A DNA stretch of 64,000 bases, taken from the NCBI GenBank assembly GCA_020444515.1, contig JAHLKX010000004.1, forward strand, positions 62,001 to 126,000. The letters run 5' to 3'. A model generated the notes under the pieces. The model saw nothing but the letters and a program-made list of their open reading frames with translations. It made no database searches and was not told the DNA's origin. This stretch comes from Bacteroidota bacterium. GTDB taxonomy: Bacteria > Bacteroidota > Bacteroidia > Bacteroidales > JAADJA01. The position numbers and the translations under genes were made by a program. This document shows positions 43,990-54,334 of the stretch, piece by piece. The stretch's first letter is position 1, and each line of letters opens with the position of its first letter.

Positions 43990-46911
43990 TTATTTGATCA
44001 ATACTTTTTTGATCATTTTTCCATCTTTACTGGTCAAAGTCAGGTAATAAACACCTGCTTGCAGACCTGTCAGTTCAAATGATTGCTCGAATGAGCCATT
44101 AACCACCAGACCTTTTTTGGAAAACTCCTCCTTACCGGCAGCACTGATCAGTTGTGCATCCAATTGAATTCGTTTTGTGGAATTGAGCTTTAAAGAAAAT
44201 ACGCCATCATTGGGATTGGGGAATACCACCACCGATTGTAAACCGTTGATCTCTCCTACGCCTGCACAGTCCTGGAAAGTAATCGTAACAGCGTCTGTGC
44301 GGGCACAACCATTGGTTCCGGTAACCACAACCATGTATTCCTGGGAGGCAAGTCCCGTACCGGCACTATCCACTTCAATTGAAGGTGTGGTTTCACCACC
44401 CGGGCTCCAAAGATATGTTTCAGCACCTTCAGCTGTTGCATCCAGGGTATACGTTAAGTTAGCACATATGGCCGTATCAGCTCCCAACTCAAAAACCGGG
44501 GAAGCATTGACAGTCATATCCTGGTAGGCAGTATCGGAGCACTGGTTTTCATCCATGTATACATAACCAATGGAATGTATACCGGCACCAGCCACCGCCG
44601 GATCGAACATATTATCAGTTACACCCGGGCCGATATAGTATCCGCCACCAGGAAGCCCGCCAGTAAGATTAAAAGCAGGTTCTGTATCACAAACATCATT
44701 CAATGGGTCGAGCGTTGCTTCAGGTTGGAGATTAATATGCAGTGAAATTTCCAGAGGAAGACTTTCGCATCCACCAGCGAATTGTGTAACGTAAAAGAGA
44801 TAGGTACCCGGTTCAGTAAGTCCGGTTTCATAAACATTACCTGTATTAACAATATTGGTCAGTGCCTCATCATCATACCAGGTAACCTCATCACCGGTGA
44901 CCTCAAGGGGTGGAATCAATCCCGGCAGGCAGGCAAATACATCATCGCCTTCCGGCATTTCGGGTGCTACACTCACTGTCATGTAATCTGTTTTGGTCAA
45001 TTCGTTAAAGCCTGTTCCGTTCACAGCAAAAAGTGTAACATCATAAGTTCCGGGTTCCGAATATGTAACAACAGGATTTTGATCTTCGGAAGTTGCCGGG
45101 CTACCCCCCTCAAAAGACCAAAACCATTGTGTTGGGAAAAACTGCGTTTCATCCATGAAATGCACTTCATGACCAGTACAAACCTCAGTTTGCTCTGCAG
45201 TAAATTCAACAATCGGTAATGGAAGTTCATCAAGAATAAGGGTTGCTTCTCTATAGTGAACCGGAGTTCCGTTGGGACCCTCTCCCTTTACCTCCAAATA
45301 ATAATCTCCCAGTGGGACATTATCAGCTGTAATCACTACTGGCAATGAATCCGGGAAGGCTGTAAGGGTTGTTCCCATCGGAAAATCAATACTGAATGAA
45401 CCTGAAGGAGGATCAGCAATTGTAGCTGAGAAAATACATGTATCATCATACAATTTCACATCAGGGACTACCGCCCAAATGGTATCCTGATAGGTAATCT
45501 CCTTTTCTTCAGGAAACACACGCATGGCAAAATCAGGCATGTAACCCACAAAACTTGCAAATGAGCCATAACGAAAGTCAGTCCAAACCGACATAGAAGT
45601 TTTGGAATTGGAGGTAATTCCATTGTAGTCGCCCTGGTAACGTGGTGATCCCGAAGCTCCACATGACGTACAGTTGATCTTCATCTTTTCATTAGAAATG
45701 GCAACGTTTGGCATAAACTCTTCACCGCCCATATCGGAATAAGTTCCATAAATCATGGCACTATCACTGGTTGGACAATCACGGGTATCCATCCATTGGA
45801 TATATAACCTACCGGTTTCAAGATCGCACCAGGGTGCCGGTGCAAATTGGTGATTCTGGGTGGTGTTCGGATCATCATTTACCTGAATGGGTGACGACCA
45901 TGTTGACCCTTCATTGTCGGAATAACGAAGCCAGACATCCGGCTTGTTTCCATTACCAACAGGTTGATTTGAGGCATAAACACAATAGAAACGACCACGA
46001 TATGGACCATCGCTGTTGTCAGCTGTGATAAATGGATAGGGACGGGTCCGCATATTTTCAACTGAGTGTCTTCCATTTACATTGGATCCCACATAATTAG
46101 GGAAGTTCTGACTGGACATAAACTGGAAAGTAGAACCTCCATCGTGTGATCGGTAGAATGAATAGGTTGATCCGAAGGTATTTCCGCCATTTGTTACCAC
46201 ATAAACAGTACCTCCCTGAACATCATCATTTGGACCCACACACACCATCATGCCTGGTAGTGATTGGGTTCCAAATGTATACGTATTTGAAAAGGAGGCA
46301 CCCAAGTTGGTACTTCGTGCAAAATTTCCACCACCACCACTGGTCATAACTGTGTATACATAGTTGGAATAGGGTCCATCCGTTTGGTCGGCTGCTATCC
46401 AGTTTTTATCAACTCCACTGATGGCGGTAACCACAGAGCCCCATGTTTGGCCGTTATCATCAGAAACAACCACCTTGCATCCAAGGATGGAGGATGAACC
46501 ATACATATTTTCATAATAGAGTCTTCCCTGACTATCATAAGCCAAAACAACATCACCACGGATAGTGGCTCCCCAACTTACTGGTGGACTATCATACCAA
46601 TTATATCCATCCAGTGAGCCATGCCTGGCATCAATGTTAAAAGCAGCATAAAACTGAGTAGGATCAGTAGGATTGGATGTGATGTGACTTTCAGCAAAGT
46701 CAACACCCAGAAAAAAGTTATCATAATCATCAATTGTGATCACCTGGGCTGCTTTCACCTGTTGTGATTGTGTTTGATCAAGATACCATTTCGGAATCTG
46801 ATCGAGATTTGGGTTGTCGGTTTCTTCCTGACTTATCCCTGATAGTGAAAATAATAAAACGAAAGTTAAGACTTTAAAAGTCCTTAAAATAAGCGGTAAT
46901 TGTTTGATCAT
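43990..46911 (-). CDS. Secreted BNR-repeat/PKD protein with T9SS type A sorting domain
   Basis: 973 residues from the ATG at 46911 (an upstream TTG precedes the signal). After the signal peptide (ending SGISQ), residues about 30-460 form a sialidase-like beta-propeller with Asp-box motifs: SDDNGQTWG, SHDGGSTFQ, SDNEGSTWS. A beta-sandwich and a PKD domain (FWSFEGGSPATSEDQNP) follow. Further Ig-like modules contain YVYMDENQCSDTAYQDM and YLWSPGGETTPSIEV. The C-terminus VVVFPNPNDGVFSL ... GVYYLTLTSKDG ... KVLIK is a type A sorting tail. The catalytic Arg/Tyr/Glu set of true sialidases could not be confirmed, so glycosidase activity is uncertain. Confidence 0.88.
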   Translation of the reverse strand: MIKQLPLILRTFKVLTFVLLFSLSGISQEETDNPNLDQIPKWYLDQTQSQQVKAAQVITIDDYDNFFLGVDFAESHITSNPTDPTQFYAAFNIDARHGSLDGYNWYDSPPVSWGATIRGDVVLAYDSQGRLYYENMYGSSSILGCKVVVSDDNGQTWGSVVTAISGVDKNWIAADQTDGPYSNYVYTVMTSGGGGNFARSTNLGASFSNTYTFGTQSLPGMMVCVGPNDDVQGGTVYVVTNGGNTFGSTYSFYRSHDGGSTFQFMSSQNFPNYVGSNVNGRHSVENMRTRPYPFITADNSDGPYRGRFYCVYASNQPVGNGNKPDVWLRYSDNEGSTWSSPIQVNDDPNTTQNHQFAPAPWCDLETGRLYIQWMDTRDCPTSDSAMIYGTYSDMGGEEFMPNVAISNEKMKINCTSCGASGSPRYQGDYNGITSNSKTSMSVWTDFRYGSFASFVGYMPDFAMRVFPEEKEITYQDTIWAVVPDVKLYDDTCIFSATIADPPSGSFSIDFPMGTTLTAFPDSLPVVITADNVPLGDYYLEVKGEGPNGTPVHYREATLILDELPLPIVEFTAEQTEVCTGHEVHFMDETQFFPTQWFWSFEGGSPATSEDQNPVVTYSEPGTYDVTLFAVNGTGFNELTKTDYMTVSVAPEMPEGDDVFACLPGLIPPLEVTGDEVTWYDDEALTNIVNTGNVYETGLTEPGTYLFYVTQFAGGCESLPLEISLHINLQPEATLDPLNDVCDTEPAFNLTGGLPGGGYYIGPGVTDNMFDPAVAGAGIHSIGYVYMDENQCSDTAYQDMTVNASPVFELGADTAICANLTYTLDATAEGAETYLWSPGGETTPSIEVDSAGTGLASQEYMVVVTGTNGCARTDAVTITFQDCAGVGEINGLQSVVVFPNPNDGVFSLKLNSTKRIQLDAQLISAAGKEEFSKKGLVVNGSFEQSFELTGLQAGVYYLTLTSKDGKMIKKVLIK

Positions 46912-47096
46912 AAGCTTGATATTAAATGAGATAAATGAATTCAATTTAGAATTAGTAAAAATAGTAATATTTTGCGAATCATATGAAGAAAAATATTTTT
47001 TTACATGTCTTAATTCTTACAACTCAATTTCCTAACTTATTTTTCGTTATCATTCATAACTAAAAATTATCATTCACTTTATTTCAAATCCTAATT

Positions 47097-47591
47097 ATGA
47101 GAAAATTCTCCGCGCTTGTCGTATTCTTAATGTCACTAATTTTTGTAATTCAATCATGCAAAAAAGATGAATCGGAAACCGAACTTGACAATCAACTTTA
47201 TGATGAAATAAAAAGCAGTACCGGATATTTGTTCTACCAGGATGGGGACACTTTATCCGGTGTCAGTCCAAGTCCACACGGATCATTCAGGCTTCGTTTT
47301 AATACCACAGCTCAAAATGTACTGGATAGCATCCATGAACTCCCGGCAGGTAGTACGTTTCCAACAGGATCCATTCTTGTAAAAGAAGTTTATAAAAATA
47401 ATGCACTCAACCTCCTGGTGGTCATGAAGAAAAATCCATCCGGAACCGATGCTGCCAGTGGGTGGCAATGGGCTGAATTTAATCCGGATGGAAGTGTGTT
47501 TTACAGCACCAGTAAAAAAGGTGATGCTTGTGTAAGTTGTCATACTTCCAGCCCCAACCGGGATCTGACAAAAACATTTGATCTTCATTAA
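47097..47591 (+). CDS. Cytochrome P460-like lipoprotein
   Basis: 164 residues with lipobox FVIQSC, so membrane-anchored on the periplasmic side. The C-terminal part WQWAEFNPDGSVFYSTSKKGDACVSCHTSSPNRD has the cytochrome P460 pattern and a haem-binding C145-V-S-C148-H149. P460-family proteins bind c-type haem, in some cases with an extra cross-link, and act on hydroxylamine, NO or as detoxifying peroxidases; which applies here cannot be told. It is followed after about 95 bp by thiol peroxidase on the same strand. Confidence 0.82.
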   Translation: MRKFSALVVFLMSLIFVIQSCKKDESETELDNQLYDEIKSSTGYLFYQDGDTLSGVSPSPHGSFRLRFNTTAQNVLDSIHELPAGSTFPTGSILVKEVYKNNALNLLVVMKKNPSGTDAASGWQWAEFNPDGSVFYSTSKKGDACVSCHTSSPNRDLTKTFDLH

Positions 47592-47685
47592 AGTTAGGTA
47601 GGCATGCCATAGAAAATTTCAATTTTTTAACACAATGAGTTAAACAATAGCCCTGATTCTTGGTTGAATTGGAAAACATTCTATT

Positions 47686-48183
47686 ATGGCATCAATTACA
47701 TTAAAAGGAAATCCGATCCAAACCATCGGAGACCTGCCCCAAAAGGGCGATCAAGCAAAAGATTTTACCCTTGTAAAAAACGATCTCACCACAGCCTCGT
47801 TGCAGGATTATAAAGGATCGAAACTGGTTCTGAACATATTCCCAAGTCTTGATACCGGTATATGTGCAGCATCTGTTCGTCAATTCAACAAATTGGCATC
47901 TGAAATGAAAAACACAAAAGTTTTATGCATTTCAAGGGATTTGCCTTTTGCCCAGGCCCGTTTTTGCGGTGCTGAAGGATTAAATAATGTTATAACCCTG
48001 TCAGATTTTGCTGAGGGTTCCTTCGGTAAAGATTACGGTTTGTTAATTTCAACCGGCCCTATGAAAGGTTTGCTATCCAGGGTTGTTATTATTGTAGATG
48101 AGAATGGCAAAGTCACTTACACGCAGCAAGTTCCCGAAATCACAACAGAACCGGATTATGACGATGTCATGCAAAATCTTTAA
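47686..48183 (+). CDS. tpx: Thiol peroxidase (Tpx)
   Basis: 165 residues. The atypical 2-Cys peroxiredoxin Tpx has its peroxidatic C60 in SLDTGICAASVRQFN and resolving C94 in QARFCGAEGL, the normal spacing. Start MASITLKGNPIQTIGDLP is typical. It reduces lipid and alkyl peroxides with thioredoxin. Both active sites are Cys, not selenocysteine, although the genome encodes Sec machinery. Probably co-directional with, but separate from, the P460 gene and the following epimerase-like gene. Confidence 0.95.
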   Translation: MASITLKGNPIQTIGDLPQKGDQAKDFTLVKNDLTTASLQDYKGSKLVLNIFPSLDTGICAASVRQFNKLASEMKNTKVLCISRDLPFAQARFCGAEGLNNVITLSDFAEGSFGKDYGLLISTGPMKGLLSRVVIIVDENGKVTYTQQVPEITTEPDYDDVMQNL

Positions 48184-48231
48184 TGAATTGTAAAAGATCA
48201 TTTATCCACATATTTGAAAAACGCGCATACA

Positions 48232-49152
48232 ATGCAAGCAATACTCGGAGCGGGCGGTGCAATAGGTGCTGAACTCGCCAAAGAACTTACAAAATTTACC
48301 GATGAAATAAAGATAGTAAGTCGTAATCCGAAAAAAATAAACGACGGTGATATTTTATTTCCAGCAGATCTAACGGTAAGAGAAGAAGTTTTTAAGGCCA
48401 TTGAAGGTTCTGAGGTTGCTTATTTAACAATTGGATTGCCCTACAAAACAAAAGTGTGGCAGGCAGAATGGCCGAATCTTATGCGAAATGTTCTCGATGC
48501 TTGTAAAGAACATGCTACCAGGCTGGTTTTCTTTGATAACCTTTACATGTATGATCCGAAAGATATTGCACATGCAACGGAAAATTCAATTGTGAACCCA
48601 ACCAGTAGCAAAGGTAAAGTGAGGGCCCATATTGCTAAAATGCTGATGGATGAAGTTGAACAGCATAATTTAAAAGCACTCATTGCAAGAGCAGCTGACT
48701 TTTATGGACCGGGGATCAACAACAGTGTGCTGATTGAAACAGTTTATAAACCGCTCAAGGATGGTAAAAAAGCGAACTGGTTTTGTAACCTCAATAAAGT
48801 TCATTCATTCACTTACACGCCTGATGCCGCAAAAGCTACAGCCATTCTTGGTAATGACCTTCATGCATATGGTCAGGTCTGGCATTTACCGACTGCCAGC
48901 AACCCGCTTACCGGCCGGCAATGGGTTCAGGCCTTTGCCGAAGAGTTAAAAGTAAAACCACGTGTACAGGTAGCCGGGAAATTTATCATCCAGATCATGG
49001 GACTTTTCAATCCTCTCATGAAAGAATTTGTTGAAATGCTCTATCAATATGACCGGGATTATGTATTTGACAGCAGCAAATTTGAGAAGGCTTATGATTT
49101 TAAACCTACCTCCTACCAAAAGGGTATTCAGGAAGTGGTAAACCTTGGGTGA
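48232..49152 (+). CDS. NAD-dependent epimerase/dehydratase-family protein
   Basis: 306 residues from the ATG at 48232; an in-frame TTG six codons upstream is less likely. The Rossmann start QAILGAGGAIGAELAKEL gives the G-x-G-G-x-x-G dinucleotide motif. Extended-SDR features follow: YLTIGLPYKTKVW, RLVFFDNLYMYDP and the region ARAADFYGPGINNS. The canonical Y-x3-K is not obvious at the usual place, so catalysis is uncertain and it may be an atypical, regulator-like SDR. No pathway context is visible. Confidence 0.85.
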   Translation: MQAILGAGGAIGAELAKELTKFTDEIKIVSRNPKKINDGDILFPADLTVREEVFKAIEGSEVAYLTIGLPYKTKVWQAEWPNLMRNVLDACKEHATRLVFFDNLYMYDPKDIAHATENSIVNPTSSKGKVRAHIAKMLMDEVEQHNLKALIARAADFYGPGINNSVLIETVYKPLKDGKKANWFCNLNKVHSFTYTPDAAKATAILGNDLHAYGQVWHLPTASNPLTGRQWVQAFAEELKVKPRVQVAGKFIIQIMGLFNPLMKEFVEMLYQYDRDYVFDSSKFEKAYDFKPTSYQKGIQEVVNLG

Positions 49153-49230
49153 TCAATTCCGTCTCTCCTATTTTATAATTCGAATAAAATAAATTTAAGG
49201 TTAAATTAAGTATATCATTTCTAAATAGCC

Positions 49231-49238
49231 TATCTTTG
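49231..49238 (+). promoter_or_regulatory. Promoter -7 box of the EF-G gene
   Basis: TATCTTTG followed by CACCC is the form seen before highly expressed Bacteroidota genes. It lies 58 bp before the EF-G ATG. Confidence 0.62.
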
Positions 49239-49296
49239 CACCCATTTTTGCATAAAAATTTCAGTTAAAATTAAGAATATCAAAGTTTTACATTAA

Positions 49297-51372
49297 ATGA
49301 CACTCACAAAACTTAGAAATATCGGGATCGCTGCTCACATCGATGCCGGAAAAACCACCGTGACGGAGCGCCTTCTATTTTTCACAGGTGTAACCCGCAA
49401 AATGGGAGAAGTTCACGATGGGCAGGCTACTATGGACTTCATGAAACAAGAGCAGGAGCGCGGTATTACAATTGCATCTGCAGCCATTTCCACCAAATGG
49501 AAGGATACAGCGATCAATATCATAGATACCCCGGGTCACGTTGATTTCACCATTGAAGTTGAACGGTCGTTGCGTGTGATCGATGGCATGGTGGCTTTGT
49601 TTTGCGCTGTCAGTGGTGTTGAGCCACAATCAGAAACAGTTTGGAACCAGGCTGACCGATACCGGGTACCACGGATCGCATTTGTCAATAAAATGGATCG
49701 TACCGGTGCTGATTTTGATGATGTTGTCAAACAAATGAACGAATACCTTGATGCCAATGCGGTACCCTTTCAATTGCCCATTGGTGCGGAAGATGATTTT
49801 ACCGGTATCATTGATATCATTGAAAACAAAGCCTATAGTTTTGATGACTATGATCGTAAAGAAATAGAAATTCCGGAAGCTTATAAATCAAAAGTTTTAG
49901 AAACCCGGAATAACCTGTTGGAAAAGCTTTCCGAATATGATGATGAGTTGATGGAATTATTCCTTGATGAACAGGAGGTACCCGTTGAACTTATTAAAAG
50001 GATCGCCCGCAGAGCTACTCACAAACTTTATATTACACCGGTCTTTGTGGGTGCAGCCTATAAAAACAAAGGAGTTCAGCTTCTGCTGGATGCAATTGTG
50101 GATTACCTTCCCTCTCCTGTGGATGTGGGAGCCATCGTTGGCACCGACATTGATGATCCCGAAAAATCGCATACCCGAGGTCCAAGCACACATGATCCAT
50201 TTGCAGCACTTGCTTTTAAATTGATTCATGATCCCTATGTCGGACAGCAAACTTTTATCCGGGTATTCTCCGGAACGCTAAAAAGTGGGATGCAAATCTA
50301 TAATGCTACCAAAGGTAAAATGGAACGCATCGGCAGGATCATGAAGATTCACGCCAAAGATCGCGAGGAAGTGAGTGAGGCAGGCCCTGGCGACATTGTT
50401 GCTTTAATTGGTATGAAACTCACCAAAACCGGTGATACACTTTGTGACCCTGAGAACAGACTTTTTCTTGAATCGATTCATATTCCGCCTACGGTAATTG
50501 AATTGAAAATCACTCCTAAATCAAGGAAAGAACAAGGTAAATTGGGCGAAGCCCTCAGTAAATTAGCCAATGAAGACCCCTCCTTCAATGTGAGATTTGA
50601 TGATGAAACCGAAGAAACCATTGTTTCAGGAATGGGTGAACTTCACCTGGAGATCATCATGGACAGGATCAAAGAAGAATTTGGTGTTGAAGTAATAGTG
50701 GGTGAGCCAGCTGTGGCCTTCCGCGAAACCATTACAATGGAGATTGAATCCAACTATAAACACAGTAAACAAACAGGCGGTAAGGGACAGTTTGCTCATA
50801 CCGTTTTCCGGATTGAACCCAATGAAGGCAATGGCTATGAGTTTATCGACATGATCAAAGGTGGTGCTATTCCAGCTGAGTTTATTGGTTCTGTAAATAA
50901 GGGTATTAAAAAGACCATGGAAAAAGGTGTTTTGGCTGGCTTTCCAATAGTGGATGTTAAAGTTGTGCTGCACGATGGCGGTTTCCACCCAGTAGACTCT
51001 TCGGATATGGCTTTCCAAACCTGTGCATCCATTGGTTTTAAGAACGGGTTTATGAAAGGCCAACCTGTTCTGTTAGAACCTATGATGAAGATTGAAATCA
51101 ACACACCAGATGATTATATTGGCAATGTTGTTGGGGATCTCAATAAACGCAGGGGCAAGGTTGAATCCATGCGACGTTTCCGAAAAGGTGCTCAAAAACT
51201 GAATGGTTTTGTACCCTTAATGGAGATGTTTGGATATGCAACCGCTCTCAGAAATATTTCAAGTGGGAGGGCCAACTATTCTATGGAGTTCCACCAGTAT
51301 ACGCCCCTGCCAAAAGCTGTCCAGGAAGATGTCCTGAAAAAACTGGCAGAGAAAAAGAAAGAAGCGCAATAA
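49297..51372 (+). CDS. fusA: Elongation factor G (stand-alone copy)
   Basis: 691 residues. GTPase motifs are intact: G1 AHIDAGKTT, switch [13 protein letters not shown]3 DTPGHVDF, and G4 [10 protein letters not shown]. Domains II-V follow, with [22 protein letters not shown] and [20 protein letters not shown] in domains IV-V. It catalyses translocation on the ribosome. The gene is not beside rpsL, rpsG or tuf, has its own promoter and a strong terminator, so it may be a second EF-G beside a str-operon copy. All catalytic motifs look normal, unlike the GTPase-deficient EF-G2 described in Bacteroides. Confidence 0.93.
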   Translation: MTLTKLRNIGIAAHIDAGKTTVTERLLFFTGVTRKMGEVHDGQATMDFMKQEQERGITIASAAISTKWKDTAINIIDTPGHVDFTIEVERSLRVIDGMVALFCAVSGVEPQSETVWNQADRYRVPRIAFVNKMDRTGADFDDVVKQMNEYLDANAVPFQLPIGAEDDFTGIIDIIENKAYSFDDYDRKEIEIPEAYKSKVLETRNNLLEKLSEYDDELMELFLDEQEVPVELIKRIARRATHKLYITPVFVGAAYKNKGVQLLLDAIVDYLPSPVDVGAIVGTDIDDPEKSHTRGPSTHDPFAALAFKLIHDPYVGQQTFIRVFSGTLKSGMQIYNATKGKMERIGRIMKIHAKDREEVSEAGPGDIVALIGMKLTKTGDTLCDPENRLFLESIHIPPTVIELKITPKSRKEQGKLGEALSKLANEDPSFNVRFDDETEETIVSGMGELHLEIIMDRIKEEFGVEVIVGEPAVAFRETITMEIESNYKHSKQTGGKGQFAHTVFRIEPNEGNGYEFIDMIKGGAIPAEFIGSVNKGIKKTMEKGVLAGFPIVDVKVVLHDGGFHPVDSSDMAFQTCASIGFKNGFMKGQPVLLEPMMKIEINTPDDYIGNVVGDLNKRRGKVESMRRFRKGAQKLNGFVPLMEMFGYATALRNISSGRANYSMEFHQYTPLPKAVQEDVLKKLAEKKKEAQ

Positions 51373-51394
51373 TTGTAGCATTTATTTTTAGGTT

Positions 51395-51425
51395 AACCGG
51401 CAACAAGCGTTGCCGGTTTTTTTTT
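51395..51425 (+). terminator. Intrinsic terminator of the EF-G gene
   Basis: 10-bp stem AACCGGCAAC / GTTGCCGGTT with loop AAGC followed by nine T. It lies 22 bp after the stop codon. Confidence 0.95.
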
Positions 51426-51454
51426 ACATTTGGCTGTTCTAAGTTTGTGAACTG

Positions 51455-52711
51455 ATGACATTCAGAAGCTTTCTGCGCATATTGGGTCCGGGCCTGCTCT
51501 ATGCCGGGGCAGCCGTTGGAGTTTCACACCTGGTTCAATCAACCAGGGCCGGTGCCGATTATGGATTCGAATTGTTATGGATCCTGATCTTTGCCAATGC
51601 CATTAAATATCCCTTCTTTGAGTTTGGGCCGCGTTATGCAGCGATTACAGGCCGCAGTCTCATTGATGGATACCGGCAAATTGGGAAATGGGCGGTGATA
51701 TTGTTTGCCATCCTTACAATCGGAACCATGTTTACCATACAGGCTGCCGTAACCATTGTCACTGCAGCATTGGTTGGCAATGTGTTGAATCTTGCCATCA
51801 ATCCGGTTCAGATTAGTGCCATCATTCTCCTTTTTACCATGATCGTTCTGATGATTGGGCGGTACTCATTGCTCGACAAACTGATAAAGCTAGTGATCGT
51901 TTTACTGGCTGTTTCTACCTTTTCAGCTGTTTTACTGGCTGCATTAAAAGGATTTCATCCGAATCCTGCTCACCTGAATCATTTTTCCTGGACCAATAAT
52001 ATGGATATCTTTTTTTTGATTGCATTTATTGGCTGGATGCCGGCCCCCATCGACGTAACGGTTTGGCAATCGTTATGGACCATTGCCAAGCATAAGAATG
52101 GCACAAAAAAACCTCAATTAAAAGATATCCTGATCGACTTTAAATTCGGTTATATTGGAACTGCATTTTTGGCTGCCTGCTTTTTATCATTGGGTGCTTT
52201 CATTTTTTATGGTTCCGGAGAAGCATTATCACCGAAAGGTGTAGTATTTGCCGGCCAGTTGATCAGCCTGTACACTGAAAGCATCGGTTCCTGGGCCCAT
52301 GCACTGATTGCTATAGCCGCCATCACTACCATGTTCTCCACAACGATGACCTGCCTGGATGCTTACCCGCGGGTTATGAAACCCCTTCGTCTTTCCCTGA
52401 TGCCGGCAAATAAAGTTCGTGAAAGAATTATCGATTGGGAGTCATGGATCTGGCTTGCTATCACAGCCGGGGGTGCATTGATCGTTATGGGATTGTTAGG
52501 AAAGACCATGCAAACCATGGTGGATATTGCAACGACCTTATCGTTTATTACTGCGCCCTTGCTCGCCATTCTTAATTATAAAGTGGTAACAAATAAACTG
52601 ATGCCTGCTGAGGGGCGGCCCAGATTGTGGTTGAGGATTTATGCCTGGATTGGAATTGTTTTCCTGAGTGGGTTCACCCTGTTCTATATATTCTGGAGAT
52701 TCACAAATTAA
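51455..52711 (+). CDS. Nramp-family transporter with altered metal-binding motifs
   Basis: 418 residues, about 11 membrane helices. The start GPGLLYAGAAVGVSHLVQST and ADYGFELLW aligns with Nramp helix 1, but the canonical D-P-G-N metal site reads G-V-S-H. In helix 6 the canonical M-P-H-N is replaced by WMPAPIDVTVWQS. The fold and loop patterns (FEFGPRYAAITGRSLIDGYR) are of the SLC11 family. Loss of the Asp and Asn ligands means normal Mn/Fe transport is unlikely; another substrate or mechanism is expected. It follows a terminator and is convergent, 20 bp apart, with the vWA gene. Confidence 0.85.
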   Translation: MTFRSFLRILGPGLLYAGAAVGVSHLVQSTRAGADYGFELLWILIFANAIKYPFFEFGPRYAAITGRSLIDGYRQIGKWAVILFAILTIGTMFTIQAAVTIVTAALVGNVLNLAINPVQISAIILLFTMIVLMIGRYSLLDKLIKLVIVLLAVSTFSAVLLAALKGFHPNPAHLNHFSWTNNMDIFFLIAFIGWMPAPIDVTVWQSLWTIAKHKNGTKKPQLKDILIDFKFGYIGTAFLAACFLSLGAFIFYGSGEALSPKGVVFAGQLISLYTESIGSWAHALIAIAAITTMFSTTMTCLDAYPRVMKPLRLSLMPANKVRERIIDWESWIWLAITAGGALIVMGLLGKTMQTMVDIATTLSFITAPLLAILNYKVVTNKLMPAEGRPRLWLRIYAWIGIVFLSGFTLFYIFWRFTN

Positions 52712-52731
52712 GACCTGGAAGACTTACCGAC

Positions 52732-54123
52732 TTACCGGTACAACCTGACATTAACCGATTTTCCCGACTCAATTTCAAAGCGTTCCTCGACAGTGTAAAC
52801 CGCCTTATTGGCATATTTGGTGCGATAGATCACCCGATATTTTCCCGGCTGCAGAACAATGGTTTCACGCTCCATGGAATTGTCCCTGAAATTATAAACA
52901 AGTTCCAGTTGATTATCAGATTCCAGATATACGCCACCATAACCTGCTGCTTTTTTCTCTATAACAGCGATTCCCGGCATGGGGATCTCAATGGTGGTGG
53001 TATGACTTTGTTTGATTTCAACATCATCAATATAGATGCGGGGCAGGGTCAATACTTCAAGATCATATATTCCGGTAATATACCTTTCGGTCTGTCCAAA
53101 ATTCTGGACATTCAGGGTTTCCATTTTATCGTTTTGCCTCACGATGCATTTCAAATCACGAACCGTTTTATCCCTGCTTTCCAATTTCAGATCCAAAGTA
53201 CCCTGAGGGGCCTTTATCCCAATGGTTGTGTGCTTTCCCGCCGTCAATGTGATTTTATCGGCACGACGTGGAGGAATGGTGTGCACTACAATATTGTAAG
53301 TGAGCAATGGATCAATCACCAGGGTATCAGGTACACCTTTGTTATTCAATGTATGGACAAAATTATAATGGATCAGTCCTGAAAAGTCATCATAGAATGT
53401 CATGGCTACATTGGTTTCAGTGGGCCGATCATACTCATCCAGCAGATTCACCTGGGCAGTGGTGCTGTTGAGAGCCTGCGATATCACAACATTCAGGGCT
53501 TTGCTAAAGTCTTCCTCACTGGAGGCATCAAAATAGGTTCCGACACAATCGAATGCCTCCTGGAAATTCCGTCCTATCCCAATAATAAATGGTTTCAATA
53601 CAATACCTTTTTTTTGCAGGGCCTGAGATACAGCACAAGGGTCTCCATCACATTCCTCCAATCCATCGGTTATCAGTACAATGATATTTCTACAATTGTC
53701 ACAATCCGGAAAGTCACTTCCTGACTGTTCAAGGGCATAGGCAATGGGGGTGGTTCCTTTGGGGGTAAGTGTCCTGAGCTTATGTTTAATATTTGTGATG
53801 TTATCATCCCCTCCAAAGGGCACGATGAGTTTGGTATCATTACAGACTTGTGGTGGAAAACGGTATTGATGTCCATAAACCCGAAGTGCCAGGTCAATGT
53901 TTTCAACTGTTTTAAGGCTATCCAAAAGGTTAGAGAGCAGCTTTCTGGCGATGCTTATCTTCATATCACTTTGCCAGCGGCCATACATACTTTGTGAAGC
54001 ATCCAGCACGAATAAAATACGGGTGAGTGGAGGAGGCTTTTGTTCTTCACCCTGAATTTGTGCAGATACTGATGTGCACATTAAAAGAATAACCAGTCCT
54101 GAAAGCGCAAGTTTAATTTTCAA
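52732..54123 (-). CDS. Exported von Willebrand factor A domain protein
   Basis: 463 residues with a signal peptide ending SVSAQ. Residues about 35-230 form a vWA domain with a complete MIDAS: DASQSM, GTTPIAYA and LITDGLEEC. Four Cys (DCDNCRN, ECDGDPCAV) may form disulfides. The rest (about 235-463) is beta-rich and Ig-like, with repeated strands such as GTLDLKLESRDK and GKYRVIYRTKYANKAVY. It probably binds ligand proteins through metal at the cell envelope. The family resembles exported vWA proteins of Bacteroidota; no partner is evident. Confidence 0.88.
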   Translation of the reverse strand: MKIKLALSGLVILLMCTSVSAQIQGEEQKPPPLTRILFVLDASQSMYGRWQSDMKISIARKLLSNLLDSLKTVENIDLALRVYGHQYRFPPQVCNDTKLIVPFGGDDNITNIKHKLRTLTPKGTTPIAYALEQSGSDFPDCDNCRNIIVLITDGLEECDGDPCAVSQALQKKGIVLKPFIIGIGRNFQEAFDCVGTYFDASSEEDFSKALNVVISQALNSTTAQVNLLDEYDRPTETNVAMTFYDDFSGLIHYNFVHTLNNKGVPDTLVIDPLLTYNIVVHTIPPRRADKITLTAGKHTTIGIKAPQGTLDLKLESRDKTVRDLKCIVRQNDKMETLNVQNFGQTERYITGIYDLEVLTLPRIYIDDVEIKQSHTTTIEIPMPGIAVIEKKAAGYGGVYLESDNQLELVYNFRDNSMERETIVLQPGKYRVIYRTKYANKAVYTVEERFEIESGKSVNVRLYR

Positions 54124-54334
54124 AAGCTTGTGTTTTATGTTGAAACAAATGATTGTATTTAACGTTCACAATCTGATAATATGATCAAAGTTGATGTCAA
54201 ATTTAGGGGTTTTGAAGTGAAGGGCAATTTTTATTGGAAAAATATTTAAACACAAGGATGTTAGGAAAAAACCGGATGAGATCAATAGAGGCAATGAAGT
54301 TCTTCTAATTTAGCAGGTTGTTTTGTACATACTC

